From Dastarcus helophoroides (Eukaryota > Arthropoda > Insecta > Coleoptera > Bothrideridae): a stretch of 64,000 bases of DNA. A program made the translations under genes and the position numbers. Below are positions 36,032 through 46,677 of the stretch, in pieces. The DNA lies in assembly GCA_028583605.1 (NCBI GenBank), contig CM053327.1, positions 44,432,559 through 44,496,558 of the forward strand, in the 5' to 3' direction. Position 1 is the stretch's first letter. Each line of letters opens with the position of its first letter. Under the pieces are notes generated by a model. It did not search any database and had not been told where the DNA came from. It saw only the letters and a program-made list of their open reading frames with translations.

Positions 36032-36330
36032 TGTTGGAACATTTGTTAGCATTCGAGTTGGATATACCAAACTGACGAGATCTAAAAAGGTCGAAACCGG
36101 TATTTGGTTTCCAAACTTCGAATCTAATAAATGTTCAAACCTATTGGTCTGTGCATTAGAATCCTTGTCTTCTGGGAACTTTCCTAGAGAGCAACCGCTT
36201 CGCTAGGTGGCAGTGTTTCAACTGTTGGTAGATTAGCTACCTATGATTCACTATACAGACATTGAGGGCTGCATGAATTTGTAGTCCAGGTTGCATTCTA
36301 CTTGCATACGAAATTGTTTTGCAGTTCCAT
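36032..36330 (+). mobile_element. family A hammerhead-bearing retroelement copy
   Basis: Shares GGAACATTTGTTAGCATTCG, the hammerhead segment, TCTAATAAATGTTCAAACCT, ATTGGTCTGTGCATTAGAAT, CTTGTCTTCTGGGAACTTTC, AGAGCAACCGCTTCGCTAGG and TTGCATTCTACTTGCATACG with the element at 48583-49779, but holds one unit only. It has no open frame, so it is non-autonomous. It resembles an animal retrozyme or a Penelope-like element terminal repeat. Ends are approximate and no target duplication was found. Confidence 0.75.
36058..36114 (+). ncRNA. type I hammerhead ribozyme motif
   Basis: All hammerhead parts are present in order. Stem I: ACCAAA (36066-36071) pairs with TTTGGT (36103-36108), and beyond an internal loop (ATAT opposite TT) TTGG (36058-36061) pairs with CCAA (36111-36114). 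Core CTGACGA (36072-36078). Stem II: GATC/GGTC with loop TAAAAA (one G-U pair). Core GAAA (36093-36096). Stem III: A15.1-U16.1 and C-G closing a 2-nt loop. The cleavage triplet is GTA, with cut after 36102. The stem III strand ACCGGT is self-complementary, so two motifs can form a stable dimeric ribozyme, as known for Penelope-like and retrozyme hammerheads. The stem I internal loop and the A-rich loop II are positioned for the usual tertiary contact. Activity is inferred, not shown. Confidence 0.8.
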
Positions 36331-37538
36331 CAAACTGCTGATATTACTTCCTTTTGATAAATATTAGTCTTCAATCCTCATAACACTGATTCCTCTTTTA
36401 GCAATTATTCCTTGGTTTTAGCAACCCATTTTCATCTTTTATTTGAACAATTTGTTACGTTTTGTTACAGTCAAGTCAACGAGTTGTACTAAGATGACTG
36501 ATGACCAAAGTGGTTTTTTTTTTCATTCATAGCAGGAGTCTTGACCACTTGTTATTTTTCAATCACTTATTTGTTTAAATAACACAAGATAAAATTAATG
36601 TCTTTGTGTATTGAATTAAAAATAATTTTTGTGTAAACAGAGCAATAATTAACACTAAATAACATCAAAACAGTGTTGATTGTCCAACAATATAATATCT
36701 TTCAGTAAATTAAATATCAATAAAGGGCGACAAGCGGTCATTATTTGAATGGCGTATGATTTATCCTCGGTCAGTTCACTTAATTCGCAAACATGAATTA
36801 TTTTGATATTAATCACTTTCCAATATTGCAAAGAATTAATTGAAACAATATCTATGACCTTCTTATGAAAAATGCTCTAGTATGATGGCCTCTTTATGTG
36901 TAAAAATTCCCTAAGCCTATGATGTGACCTAAATAGATAATTGATAATCTTATATATTACGAAGATATATTGCATATGACTTGTCATACAATATATTTAT
37001 GAGTAATACAAGCAGCTTTGGTTCCAACTTCTTACAAAAGTACACATACAAGGTTTACGTCTTTCATTTTTTAGAAAATGTAAAATCTAATAAACTTCGA
37101 GTTCTGCTTGGAGTAATTTTTTTTTTGGATCCTCTAGCAGGACTAGTAACAGGGAGCGAGAAAAGAGAATCTATACCAGGTGATTTGGGGCAAAAGCTTC
37201 ACTATTTTATAAGAATTTAAATAGCACCTGCCTTGTAACTACTTATGTAAAAAATCTGTTTTTATTCTGATGCATTTTCATTATTTTATCGAATGCAACT
37301 GATTACAATTTTTTGGTTTTATTAAAGTGTTGCACTTAAACATTATTTAATCTTTATAAATTTCTTCCCGAATTGGCTGTAACGATTTCGATAAAACTTT
37401 GTTATTTTAATAAGTATAACCAAACAAACTACATTAATAAAAATTAAATCATTTAACCAATCATATCACAATCAACAATTTCTCTTCTGATAAATTGCGA
37501 ATGGACAGAAATTCGTATCTCCAAAATTGTTGAAGAAT
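36331..37538. other. unassigned sequence of ordinary complexity
   Basis: Looks like unique intergenic DNA. A 79-codon plus frame (36981-37220) has no recognisable domain. Confidence 0.4.
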
Positions 37539-39880
37539 TTGGACTCTCTTCTCTTCTCTTCTCTTCTCTTCTCTTCTCTTCTCTTCTCTTCTCTTCTCTT
37601 CTCTTCTCTTCTCTTCTCTTCTCTTCTCTTCTCTTCTCTTCTCTTCTCTTCTCTTCTCTTCTCTTCTCTTCTCTTCTCTTCTCTTCTCTTCTCTTCTCTT
37701 CTCTTCTCTTCTCTTCTCTTCTCTTCTCTTCTCTTCTCTTCCCTTCTTGTTCCTTCCCTTCTCTTCTCTTTTCTTCTCTTCTCTTCTCTTCTCTTCTCTT
37801 CTCTTCTCTTCTCTTCTCTTCTCTTCTCTTCTCTTCTCTTCTCTTTTCTTCTCTTCTCTTCTCTTCTCTTCTCATCTCATCTCATCTCATCTCATCTCTT
37901 CTCATCTCATCCCTTTCCATCCCATCCCATCCCATCCCATCCCATCCCATCCCATCCCATCCCATCCCATCTCCATCCCATCCCATCCCATCTCCATCTC
38001 CATCTCCATCTCCATCTCCATCCCATTCCCTTCCCTTCTCTTCTCTTCTCATCTCTTCTCATCTCTCCTCATCTCTCCTCTTCTCTTCTCTTCTCTTCTC
38101 TTCTCTTCTCTTCTCTTCTCTTCTCTTCTCTTCTCTTCTCTTCTCTTCTCTTCTCTTCTCTTCTCTACTCTTCTCTTCTCTTCTCTTCTTTCCATCCCAT
38201 CTCCATCCCATCCCATCCCATCCCATCCCATCCCATCTCCATCTCCATTCCATTCCCTTCCCTTCCCTTCTCTTCTCTTCTCTTCTCATCTCTTCTCATC
38301 TCTTCTCATCTCTTCTCATCTCTCCTCATCTCTTCTCTTCTCTTCTCTTCTCTTCTCTTCTCTTCTCTTCTCTTCTCTTCTCTTCTCTTCTCTTCTCTTC
38401 TCTTCTCTTCTCTTCTCTTCTCTTCTCTTCTCTTCTCTTCTCTTCTCTTCTCTTCTCTTCTCTTCTCTTCTCTTCTCTTCTCTTCTCTTCTCTTCTCTTC
38501 TCTTCTCTTCTCTTCTCTTCTCTTCTCTTCTCTTCTCTTCTCTTCTCTTCTCTTCTCTTCTCTTCTCTTCTGTTCCCTTCTTGTTCCTTCCCTTCTCTTC
38601 TCTTTTCTTTACTTCTCTTTTCTTCTCTTCTCTTCTCTTCTCTTCTCTTCTCTTTTCTTCTCTTCTCTTCTCTTCTCTTCTCTTTTCTTCTCTTCTCTTC
38701 TCTTCTCTTCTCTTCTCATCTCATCTCATCTCATCTCGTCTCTTCTCATCTCATCCCTTCCCATCCCATCCCATCCCAACCCATTCCATCCCATCCCATC
38801 CCATCCCATCCCATCTCCATCCCATCCCATCCCATCTCCATCCCATCCCATCTCCATCTCCATCTCCATCCCATTCCCTTCCCTTCTCTTCTCTTCTCTT
38901 CTCTTCTCATCTCTTCTCATCTCTCCTCTTCTCTTCTCTTCTCTTCTCTTCTCTTCTCTTCTCTTCTCTTCTCTTCTCTTCTCTTCTCTTCTCTTCTCTT
39001 CTCTTCTCTTCTCTTCTCTTCTCTTCTCTTCTCTTCCCTTCTTGTTCTTTCCCTTCCCTTCTCTTCTCTTCTCTTCTCTTCTCTTCTCTTCTCTTCTCTT
39101 CTTGTTCCTTCCCTTCTCTTCTCTTCTCTTCTCTTCTCTTCTCTTCTCTTCTCTTCTCTCCTCTTCTCTTCTCTCTCTTCTCTTCTCTTCTCTTCTCTTC
39201 TCTTCTCTTCTCTTCTCTTCTCTTCTCTTCTCTTCTCTTCTCTTCTCTTCTCTTCTCTTCCTCTTCTCTTCTCTTCTCTTCTCTTCTCTTCTCTTCTCTT
39301 CTCTTCTCTTCTCTTCTCTTCTCTTCTCTTCTCTTCTCTTCTCTTCTCTCCTCTTCTCTTCTCTTCTCTTCTCTTCTCTTCCCTTCTTGTTCCTTCCCTT
39401 CCCTTCTCTTCTCTTCTCTTCTCTTCTCTTCTCTTCTCTTCTCTTCTTGTTCCTTCCCTTCTCTTCTCTTCTCTTCTTGTTCCTTTCCTTCCCTTCTCTT
39501 CTCTTCTCTTCTCTTCTCTTTTCTTCTCTTCTCTTCTCTTCTCTTCTCTTCTCTTCTCTTCTCTTCTCTTCTCTTCTCTTCTCTTCTCTTCTCTTCTCTT
39601 CTCTTCTCTTCTCTTCTCTTCTCTTCTCTTCTCTTCTCTTCTCTTCTCTTCTCTTTTCTTTTCTTTTCTTCTCTTCTCTTCTCTTCTCTTCTCTTTTTTT
39701 CTCTTCTCTTCTTTCTCTTCTCTTCTTTCTCTTTTCTTCTCTTCTCTTCTCTTCTCTTTTCTTCTCCTCTCTTTTCCTCTCTTCTTTTCTCTTCTCTCCT
39801 CTCCTCTTTCCTTCTCTTTTCTTCAACTCTGGTCTCTTTTCCTCTCTTCTTGATCCTTTCCTTCCCTTCTCTTCTTCTTC
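37539..39880. repeat. polypyrimidine CTCTT pentanucleotide satellite with CCATC cassettes
   Basis: About 2.3 kb of nearly pure C/T on the plus strand made of TTCTC pentamers. Blocks of CCATC/CTCAT pentamers interrupt it at about 37872-38035, 38192-38262, 38285-38330 and 38716-38880, and a cassette CCCTTCTTGTTCCTTCCC (or near variant) recurs at 37740, 38575, 39036, 39102, 39381, 39447 and 39476. The first two cassettes are about 834 bp apart with similar contents between, suggesting higher-order duplication. Pentamers without stops leave frames open (about 790 codons plus, 366 minus). These are not genes. Confidence 0.97.
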
Positions 39881-41834
39881 CTCTTTGTTATTGGCCTTTG
39901 TTGCTTAAGGAAAACTGGCTAGCATATTCTGGATCGAAAGTGGGATCCCCAATGGTTGAATTTCGAGCTGCAGCTCGAACCCAAACTAATTGACAAAAAT
40001 GCATGCCGTTTATCAATGGTGAAATTTAGAAGGTAGCAACTGTATTAAAGTTCATTTATTATAAAATTTGTCAGTACATATTTAATCAGTTTTATCGTGG
40101 GAATTCGAGAATACTTGGCGCCCTAGTCGAACATTGCTAGGAACATTTTAATACATATTTAAAAACAGTGGAAGTTATTCAATGAATGCTACTAAATCCT
40201 CTCTCGTTTATGTTTCCAAACAGATATAGATAGATAATAAACAGGGTTAAGTAACGAAAATGAGGAATTTGGAACGCGATATTATATAATGCTGAATATG
40301 AAATAAAGTGATGTTGGGAAAGTTTAAAACGCTTCTTAATTGGATTCGACTCTGGGTGATTGCAAAGTGGTCGATTTATTTTAACAAATATTACAGTATT
40401 TATGATGGAATTGATAACTTCAGATGCAAAAAGTCGATGTGGTTTATTCCATAGGGGCGAGCGCAACAACCATAAAATTTGCGGAAATGCATTTACTTAT
40501 AATACGGTGTTTGGATGACCTACTTTTTAATGTTTGCAATCTAATGTGCTTAGGAAAGGAGCAGTTAGAAATCATCCGCATTCATTTAAGTATCTACATC
40601 GATAGAGGATCGGTATTGCTGCATTCGTGATAGAGAAAGTTTACTTGAAACATCAAAGACACGATCATCAGGCACGACTGTGGGGATCTGTATGCAAAAC
40701 GATTAATAGCAATTTTAGACTGCCACCTGATGACACTATTTGATGGCACCAGTGACGTGAGCAATCATTTCGTACAAACGAATGTGGGATGATGGATGGG
40801 TGATGTGGTATGAAGATGTGGAATTACAAAACACAGTAGATGCCGCTTAATAGAATCACTGATTTAAAGACTCATCCGTTTAATAGAATCAAATACTTTG
40901 GGACGCATCGTAAACAATATCTACACCAATTTTCGACTACATTACAGCAGTAAGTAAATCGCGAAAAGGGGACAAATACACAGACAAAAGCACTTTCGGA
41001 TTTACTCATTAGTGAGGATAAGGATATAAGATAGAAATATTGAAGTAGACGTTTTATTTCGAAATGTCTTAGTTTTCAGTAATCACGGTGCGATAAAGCG
41101 ATAAACACATAGACACATAAATAAGAGCGTCGTCGTAGCCCAAGAAAATTGTTACAATATTATGCTAATCTTATTGGTTGATTGCGAAACGAAATTTAAA
41201 TAAAAACCATCGATTTCATTAAAAAGCGATTCAGTTTCAGTATTAAATCATTCTTGTACTCCAATTTCATATGTATACAGATACAGATAACTGTATAGGT
41301 TGTGAAAAGAGATGACGCAAGATTTGCAATGATGTACGATCGTTGCGCAACCGTTATTGATGATCGGTTGATAAACTAAGCAGGCTGGGAAGGGAAGGAT
41401 CGGTGCTCTCTATGACTCTGCCTTGAACACAGTCACGATCCACTTGTAGACAGCTGATCTCGAAACGGTGAAAACAAAGGATCGCTTGCATCAATTCACT
41501 TGATAATTTAATTATTAATCCGTTTGAACTTTAGAGATTGTGTTAGCTAGCTTGCGCCAGTTGTACGTCAAATCGCACAGATCGCCGAGTTTGGTGTGAT
41601 CCTTTGACACTAAGCAATTAGTTATTCTTACTACAGACTAATTCTGACTTATATAAGTCATTTATACACCAATACACATATTAAGCAGTGTTTAACTGAA
41701 CGAACACTGGTACCAGACCTGAAAACTATATTGAAATCCTTCCATGAAACAGATGCAAAGAAGCCTTCCAATTCTTCCCGATTTGCAGAGTTGATCTGCT
41801 AAACCTGGGGCTGCGTCTGAGAACGTGATATATG
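39881..41834. other. unassigned sequence of ordinary complexity
   Basis: Looks like unique intergenic DNA without repeats. Frames are under 100 codons and unrecognised. Confidence 0.4.
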
Positions 41835-42345
41835 AAGTGATAAGAGCCTCCTACAAGCTTAACATTGGAGTTTCCAAGGGGTGAGGTTACAGTGATTTTA
41901 TACGAATCTAAAGATTTGGTAATGAACGGATCGATTAGAGTAGGTTGATGTGTATCTACATTAGGGATTCGTGTAAGGTGTGGGTTCAATCAGTTGCAAA
42001 ATTCCACACGTAATGGCGAAAGCCTGTGCCACCTTTCCCGCCTCGTAAGTTCGGGAAGAAAAACTTAACCAGGGGATGTTGTGCATATTGAAGTCATCGA
42101 GGAAGACAACCTCAGCGTTCGTAGATATTTGATAATCGAACATTATGGAGATATAGAATTTTGGTGGAACGGACTGGTCCTTGGTTATCTTCAAAAATTG
42201 AAATACAAATCTTGTCCACTGAAACCAAGAAAGATTAAAATGTTTAATCTTTTTTAATCTTTCTTGGTTTCAGGGGACAAGATTTGTATTTCAATTTTTG
42301 GAGATATAGAAGAGTTGTCTGTATGAGGGTTCATTTGGGGGCAGA
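41835..42345 (-). pseudogene. non-LTR retrotransposon APE-type endonuclease fragment, frameshifted and interrupted
   Basis: On the minus strand, 42140 to about 41961 reads DYQISTNAEVVFLDDFNMHN, then IPWLSFSSRTYEAGKVAQAF and ILQLIEPTPYTNP. After a frameshift near 41965 another frame continues RIPNVDTHQPTLIDPFITKS and YKITVTSPLGNSNVKLVGG. The order GDFN-H--W, G--A--FA, L-QL---PT-IP, G--PTLLDLF-T, SPLGSSDH is the C-terminal half of the APE endonuclease that nicks target DNA in insect non-LTR retrotransposons. It is decayed: the Gly of GDFN is Asp and the catalytic SDH is SNV. A 141-bp family B insertion (42159-42299) splits it. Upstream of that, frame-compatible SYRQLFYIS continues the domain. 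The other ORF2 domains are absent here. The RNase H fragment at 46.7 kb is on the opposite strand and need not be the same copy. Confidence 0.8.
42159..42299. mobile_element. family B palindromic element with perfect 12-bp target duplication
   Basis: GGAGATATAGAA precedes (42147-42158) and follows (42300-42311) the insert. The left arm (TTTTGGTGGAACGGACTGG ... TTGAAATACAAATCTTGTCC ... CTGAAACCAAGAAAGATTAA) is the reverse complement of the right arm (TTAATCTTTCTTGGTTTCAG ... GGACAAGATTTGTATTTCAA) over about 45 bp, with a short loop. The hammerhead-like core is deleted, so this is an internally deleted inverted pair. It sits in the endonuclease pseudogene and defines the element ends precisely. 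Confidence 0.92.
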
Positions 42346-43240
42346 TAATGTGAACAATTGAATATTATCTTGCTTTTGGAACAGATATTTAGTCAAATCA
42401 CATCATAAACAACAGATTCTAGTGGCTTCTCTGGTTCACCAGACAGATCGCTTCGTAAGAAAGCACTGTCACCTCTTATGTCGAAGGTTTGTATGCAAGA
42501 CAATTAGGGCAAAGTGAATGAACAACATTAATGGATAGAGACACCATCGTGGGTTTCTGTCAGAAACTACACATGAGGTCTTTCATTCTGAAGGTGTTGA
42601 TGAACCAAGTTCAGAACTGAGTTCAGATTTGGGACGAATATAAAAGAAATAAAAGAAGAAATAAAAGAAATGAATTTGAACGAATTATTTGGAAGAAATT
42701 CAGCCTAGGGCAGCCTGCTCCACCTTTCTGCATTTATTCTTTAGTGGGAAAAATGAAGTAACAGTATTTTCTGCAAAAAACTTTCCTGGTAATGTCATTT
42801 TACTTCAACAACTAGATCCTCTTTATCTTCCTTTCTCTCCCTCTTTGTTTGTACTCTTTTCGAGGTTTTTCCTTCACTGTACTTTTGTTTTTCTCTTTCT
42901 CACTTTCTTTCGCTTCGCCTTTCTTCTACCCCCTTTTTCTAAGTCTTCCTCGTGATTCTAGAAAATGAACATAAAGTGAAAGGGCAAAATAACCTTCCCT
43001 CTCTATTTCTCTTTTTCTGGATCATTTTCTCCTTCTTTGTTAGTCTTCTGTCAATCTTCCTCTTCCTTCCTTACCCGTTCTTCCTTTTGTGCTTTTTGCA
43101 GAAGCCACATAGAAAAAGGATGAGAAGCGAAAGAGAAACGAGCATCGGAAAATGGTCGACTGATTTTCATCGAGAAATAAAACTAACAAGAGGACGAAAT
43201 CATTCAGTTTATGTTCGTCAAAATAAAATTAGGTAGCTTT
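42346..43240. other. unassigned, pyrimidine-biased sequence
   Basis: Plus-strand frames of 88 and 94 codons (42689-42955, 42952-43236) are Phe/Leu/Ser-rich because of CTTT-rich tracts and are not convincing genes. Nothing else recognised. Confidence 0.35.
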
Positions 43241-46200
43241 AAAATTTATGAAGTAGACACGAGACGATAGAAATAACTAGAAGAAAAGAGACCGAAGAAG
43301 AAGAAGAGGAATGTATCTTCCGAAGTTCATAAAACTTTCTCGTTAATACAAGTCGATAGAAGTAACTTGAAGAAGACAAGAGACCGAAGAAGAAAAAGAA
43401 GAAGAAGAAGAGGAATGTATCTTCCGAAGTTCATAAAACTTTCTCGTTAATACGAGTCGATAGAAGTAACTAGAAAAAAATAAGAGACCGAAGAAGAAGA
43501 AGAAGAGGAATGTATCTTCCGAAGTTCATAAAACTTTCTCGTTAATACGAGTCGATAGATGTAACTAGAAGAAGACAGGAAACTGTAGAAGACAGGATAC
43601 TAAAGAAGACAGGAGTTTGAAGAAGAATGTATCTTCTAAAGTTTATAAAACTTTTTCGTAGATACAAGATTATAGAAGTAATTAGAAGACAACAGACTGA
43701 AGAAGAGGAATGTATCTTCCGAAGTTCATAAAACTTCCTCGTTAATACGAGTCGATAGAAGTAACTAGAAGAAGACAAGAAACCGAAGAAGAAGAAGAAG
43801 AAGAAGAAGAAGAGGAATGTATCTTCCGAAGTTCATAAAACTTTCTCGTTAATACGAGTCGATAGAAGTAACTAGAAGAAGACAAGAGACCGAAGAAGAA
43901 GAAGAGGAATGTATCTTCCGAAGTTCATAAAACTTTCTCGTTAATACGGATCGATAGAAGTAACTAGAAGGAAGACAAAGAGGACTAAAGAAGAAAAGAA
44001 GAAGGAAGAAGAGAAGAAGAAGAGGAATGTATCTTTCCGAAGTTCATAAACTTTTCTCGTTAATACAAGTCGATGAGAAGTTCAACTAGAAGAAGAACAG
44101 AGACCGAAAGAATAATGAAGAAGAAGAGGAAGTGTATCTTCGAAGCTTCATAAAACTTTCTCGTTAATACGAGTCGGATAGTGAAGTAACTAGAAGAAGA
44201 CAAGAGGACCAGAGGAGAAGAGGAAGAAGAGGAATGTATCTTTCCGAAGTTCAGGAAAACCTTCTCGTTAATACCGATCGATAGAAGGTAACTAGAAGAG
44301 ACGAGACCCAAAGAGACAGAAAGAAGAAGTGAGAGAAGGAGGAAGTAGTATACTTTCGAAGTTTCATAAACCTTCTCGTTAATACGAAGTCGATAGAAGT
44401 AACTAGAAGAAGACAAGAGACCGAAGAAGAGAAGAGAAGAGAGGAATGTATCCTTTCCGAAGTTCATGAAACTTTCTCGTTAATACAAGTCGATAGAAGT
44501 AACTAGAAGAAGACAAGAGACCGAAGAAGAAGAAGAAGAAGAGGAATGTATCTTTCGAAGTTCATAAAACTTTCTCGTTAATACGAGTCGATAGAAGTAA
44601 CTAGAAGAAGACAAGAGACCTAAGAAGAGGAAGAAGAGGAATGTATCTTCCGAAGTTCATGAAACTTTCTCGTTAATACAAGTCGATAGAAGTAACTGGA
44701 AGAAGACAAGAGACCGAAGAAGAACAAGAAGAAGAAGAAGAAGAAGAGGAATGTATCTTTCGAAGTTCATAAAACTTTCTCGTTAATACGAGTCGATAGA
44801 AGTAACTAGAGGAAGACAAGAGACCAAAGAAGAAGAAGAAGAAGAAGAGGAATGTATCTTCCGAAGTTCATAACACTTTCTCGTTAATACGAGTCGATAG
44901 AAGTAACTAGAAGAAGACAAGAGACCGAAGAAGAAGAAGAGGAATGTATCTTCCGAAGTTCATGAAACTTTCTCGTTAATACAAGTCGATAGAAGTAACT
45001 AGAAGAAGACAAGAGACCAAAGAAGAAGAAGAAGAAGAGGAATGTGTCTTCCGAAGTTCATAAAACTTTCTCGTTAATACGAGTCTATAGAAGTAACTAG
45101 AAGAACACAAGAGACCGAAGAAGAAGAAGAGAAATGTATCTTCCGAAGTTCATGAAACTTTCTCGTTAATACAAGTCGATAGAAGTAACTAGAAGAAGAC
45201 AAGAGACCGAAGAAGAAGAAGAAGAAGAAGAAGAAGAGGAATGTATCTTCCGAAGTTCATAAAACCTTCTCGTTAATACGAGTCGATAGAAGTAACTAGA
45301 AGAAGACAAGAGACCGAAGAAGAAGAAGAGGAATGTATCTTCCGAAGTTCATAAAATTTTCTCGTTAATACGAGTCGATAGAAGTAACTAGAAGAAGACA
45401 AGAGACCGAAGAAGAAGAAGAAGAGGAATGTATCTTCCGAAGTTCATAAAACTTTCTCGTTAATACGAGTCGATAGATGTAACTAGAAGAAGACAGGAAA
45501 CTGTAGAAGACAGGATACTAAAGAAGACAGGAGTCTGAAGAAGAATGTATCTTCTAAAGTTTATAAAACTTTTTCTTAGATACAAGATGATAGAAGTAAC
45601 TAGAAGACAACAGACTGAAGAAGAGGAATGTATCTTCCGAAGTTCATAAAACTTTCTCGTTAATACGAGTCGATAGAAGTAACTAGAAGAAGACAAGAGA
45701 CCGAAGAAGAAGAAGAAGAAGAAGAAGAAGAAGAAGAAGAAGAAGAGGAATGTATTTTTCGCAGTTCATAAAACTTTCTCGTTAATACGAGTCGATAGAA
45801 GTAACTAGAAGAAGACAAGAGACCAAAGAAGAAGAAGAAGAAGAAGAAGAGGAATGTATCTTCCGAAGTTTATGAAACTTTCTCGTTAATACAAGTCGAT
45901 AGAAGTAACTAGAAAAAGACTACAGACCAAAGAAGAAGAAGAAGAAGAAGAAGAAGAGGAATGTATGTTCCGAAGTTCATAAAACTTTCTCGTTAATACG
46001 AGTCCATAGAAGTAACTAGAAGAAGACAAGAGATCGAAGAAGAAGAGGAAGAAGAGAAATGTATCTTCCGAAGTTCATAACACTTTCTCGTTAATTCGAG
46101 TCGATAGAAGTAACTAGAAGAAGACAAGAGATCGAAGAAGAAGAGGAATGTATCTTCCGAAGTTCATAAAACTTTCTCGTTAATACGAGTCGATAGAAAT

Positions 46201-46435
46201 AACTAGAAGAAGACAAGATACCGAAGAAGAAGAAGAAGAAGAAGAAGAGGAATGTATCTTTCGAAGTTCCTAAAAGTTTCTCGTTAATACGAGTCGATAG
46301 AAGTAACTAGAAGAAGACAGGAAACTGTAGAAGACAGGATACTAAAGAAGACAGGAGTCTGAAGAAGAATGTACCTTCTAAAGATCATAAAACTTTCTAG
46401 TAGACACGAGACGATACAAGTAACTAAAAGAAGAC
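43241..46435. repeat. tandem array of about 110-bp units with variable GAA tracts
   Basis: GAGGAATGTATCTTCCGAAG, TTCATAAAACTTTCTCGTTA, ATACGAGTCGATAGAAGTAA, CTAGAAGAAGACAAGAGACC is repeated more than 25 times, separated by GAA tracts of variable length. A variant segment (ACAGGAAACTGTAGAAGACA, GGATACTAAAGAAGACAGGA) occurs at about 43573, 45491 and 46317. The first two, with flanks, lie 1,918 bp apart, so a longer unit was also duplicated. Minus-strand frames with many Ser and Leu are compositional. Confidence 0.95.
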
Positions 46436-46677
46436 AGGAACAATATCCAATTTTGCAAAGGTCCTACAAGGTAAAAACAACTGTTGGGCATACAAAGCAT
46501 TATAAATATATTGTTTTAACGATAAAACGTCATTAAATGTTAATAAACCCGAGAACTTTAAAAACAATGTAGGATTATTAACAGATACTTATTTGTTATA
46601 AATCACGCAAAAACTTTCCCCATCCCAAATAATAAAGTGGTTAAGTAGGAATAAACATAACTCTGATCTAATATAAA
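46436..46677. other. unassigned short spacer
   Basis: Ordinary AT-rich DNA between the array and the RNase H fragment. Confidence 0.35.

Noticed and set aside
37453..39993. Open frames of up to 793 codons rich in Leu/Phe/Ser or Arg/Glu/Lys
   Set aside because: Products of the CTCTT pentamer satellite read in either direction. No start context or domain.
42689..43236. Two plus-strand frames of 88 and 94 codons rich in Phe and Leu
   Set aside because: Composition follows CTTT-rich DNA. No domain, no conservation and no splice context.
43542..45696. Ser/Leu-rich minus-strand frames repeated at 43542 and 45460
   Set aside because: Identical because the underlying tandem array is duplicated. 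They break at GAA-tract length changes.
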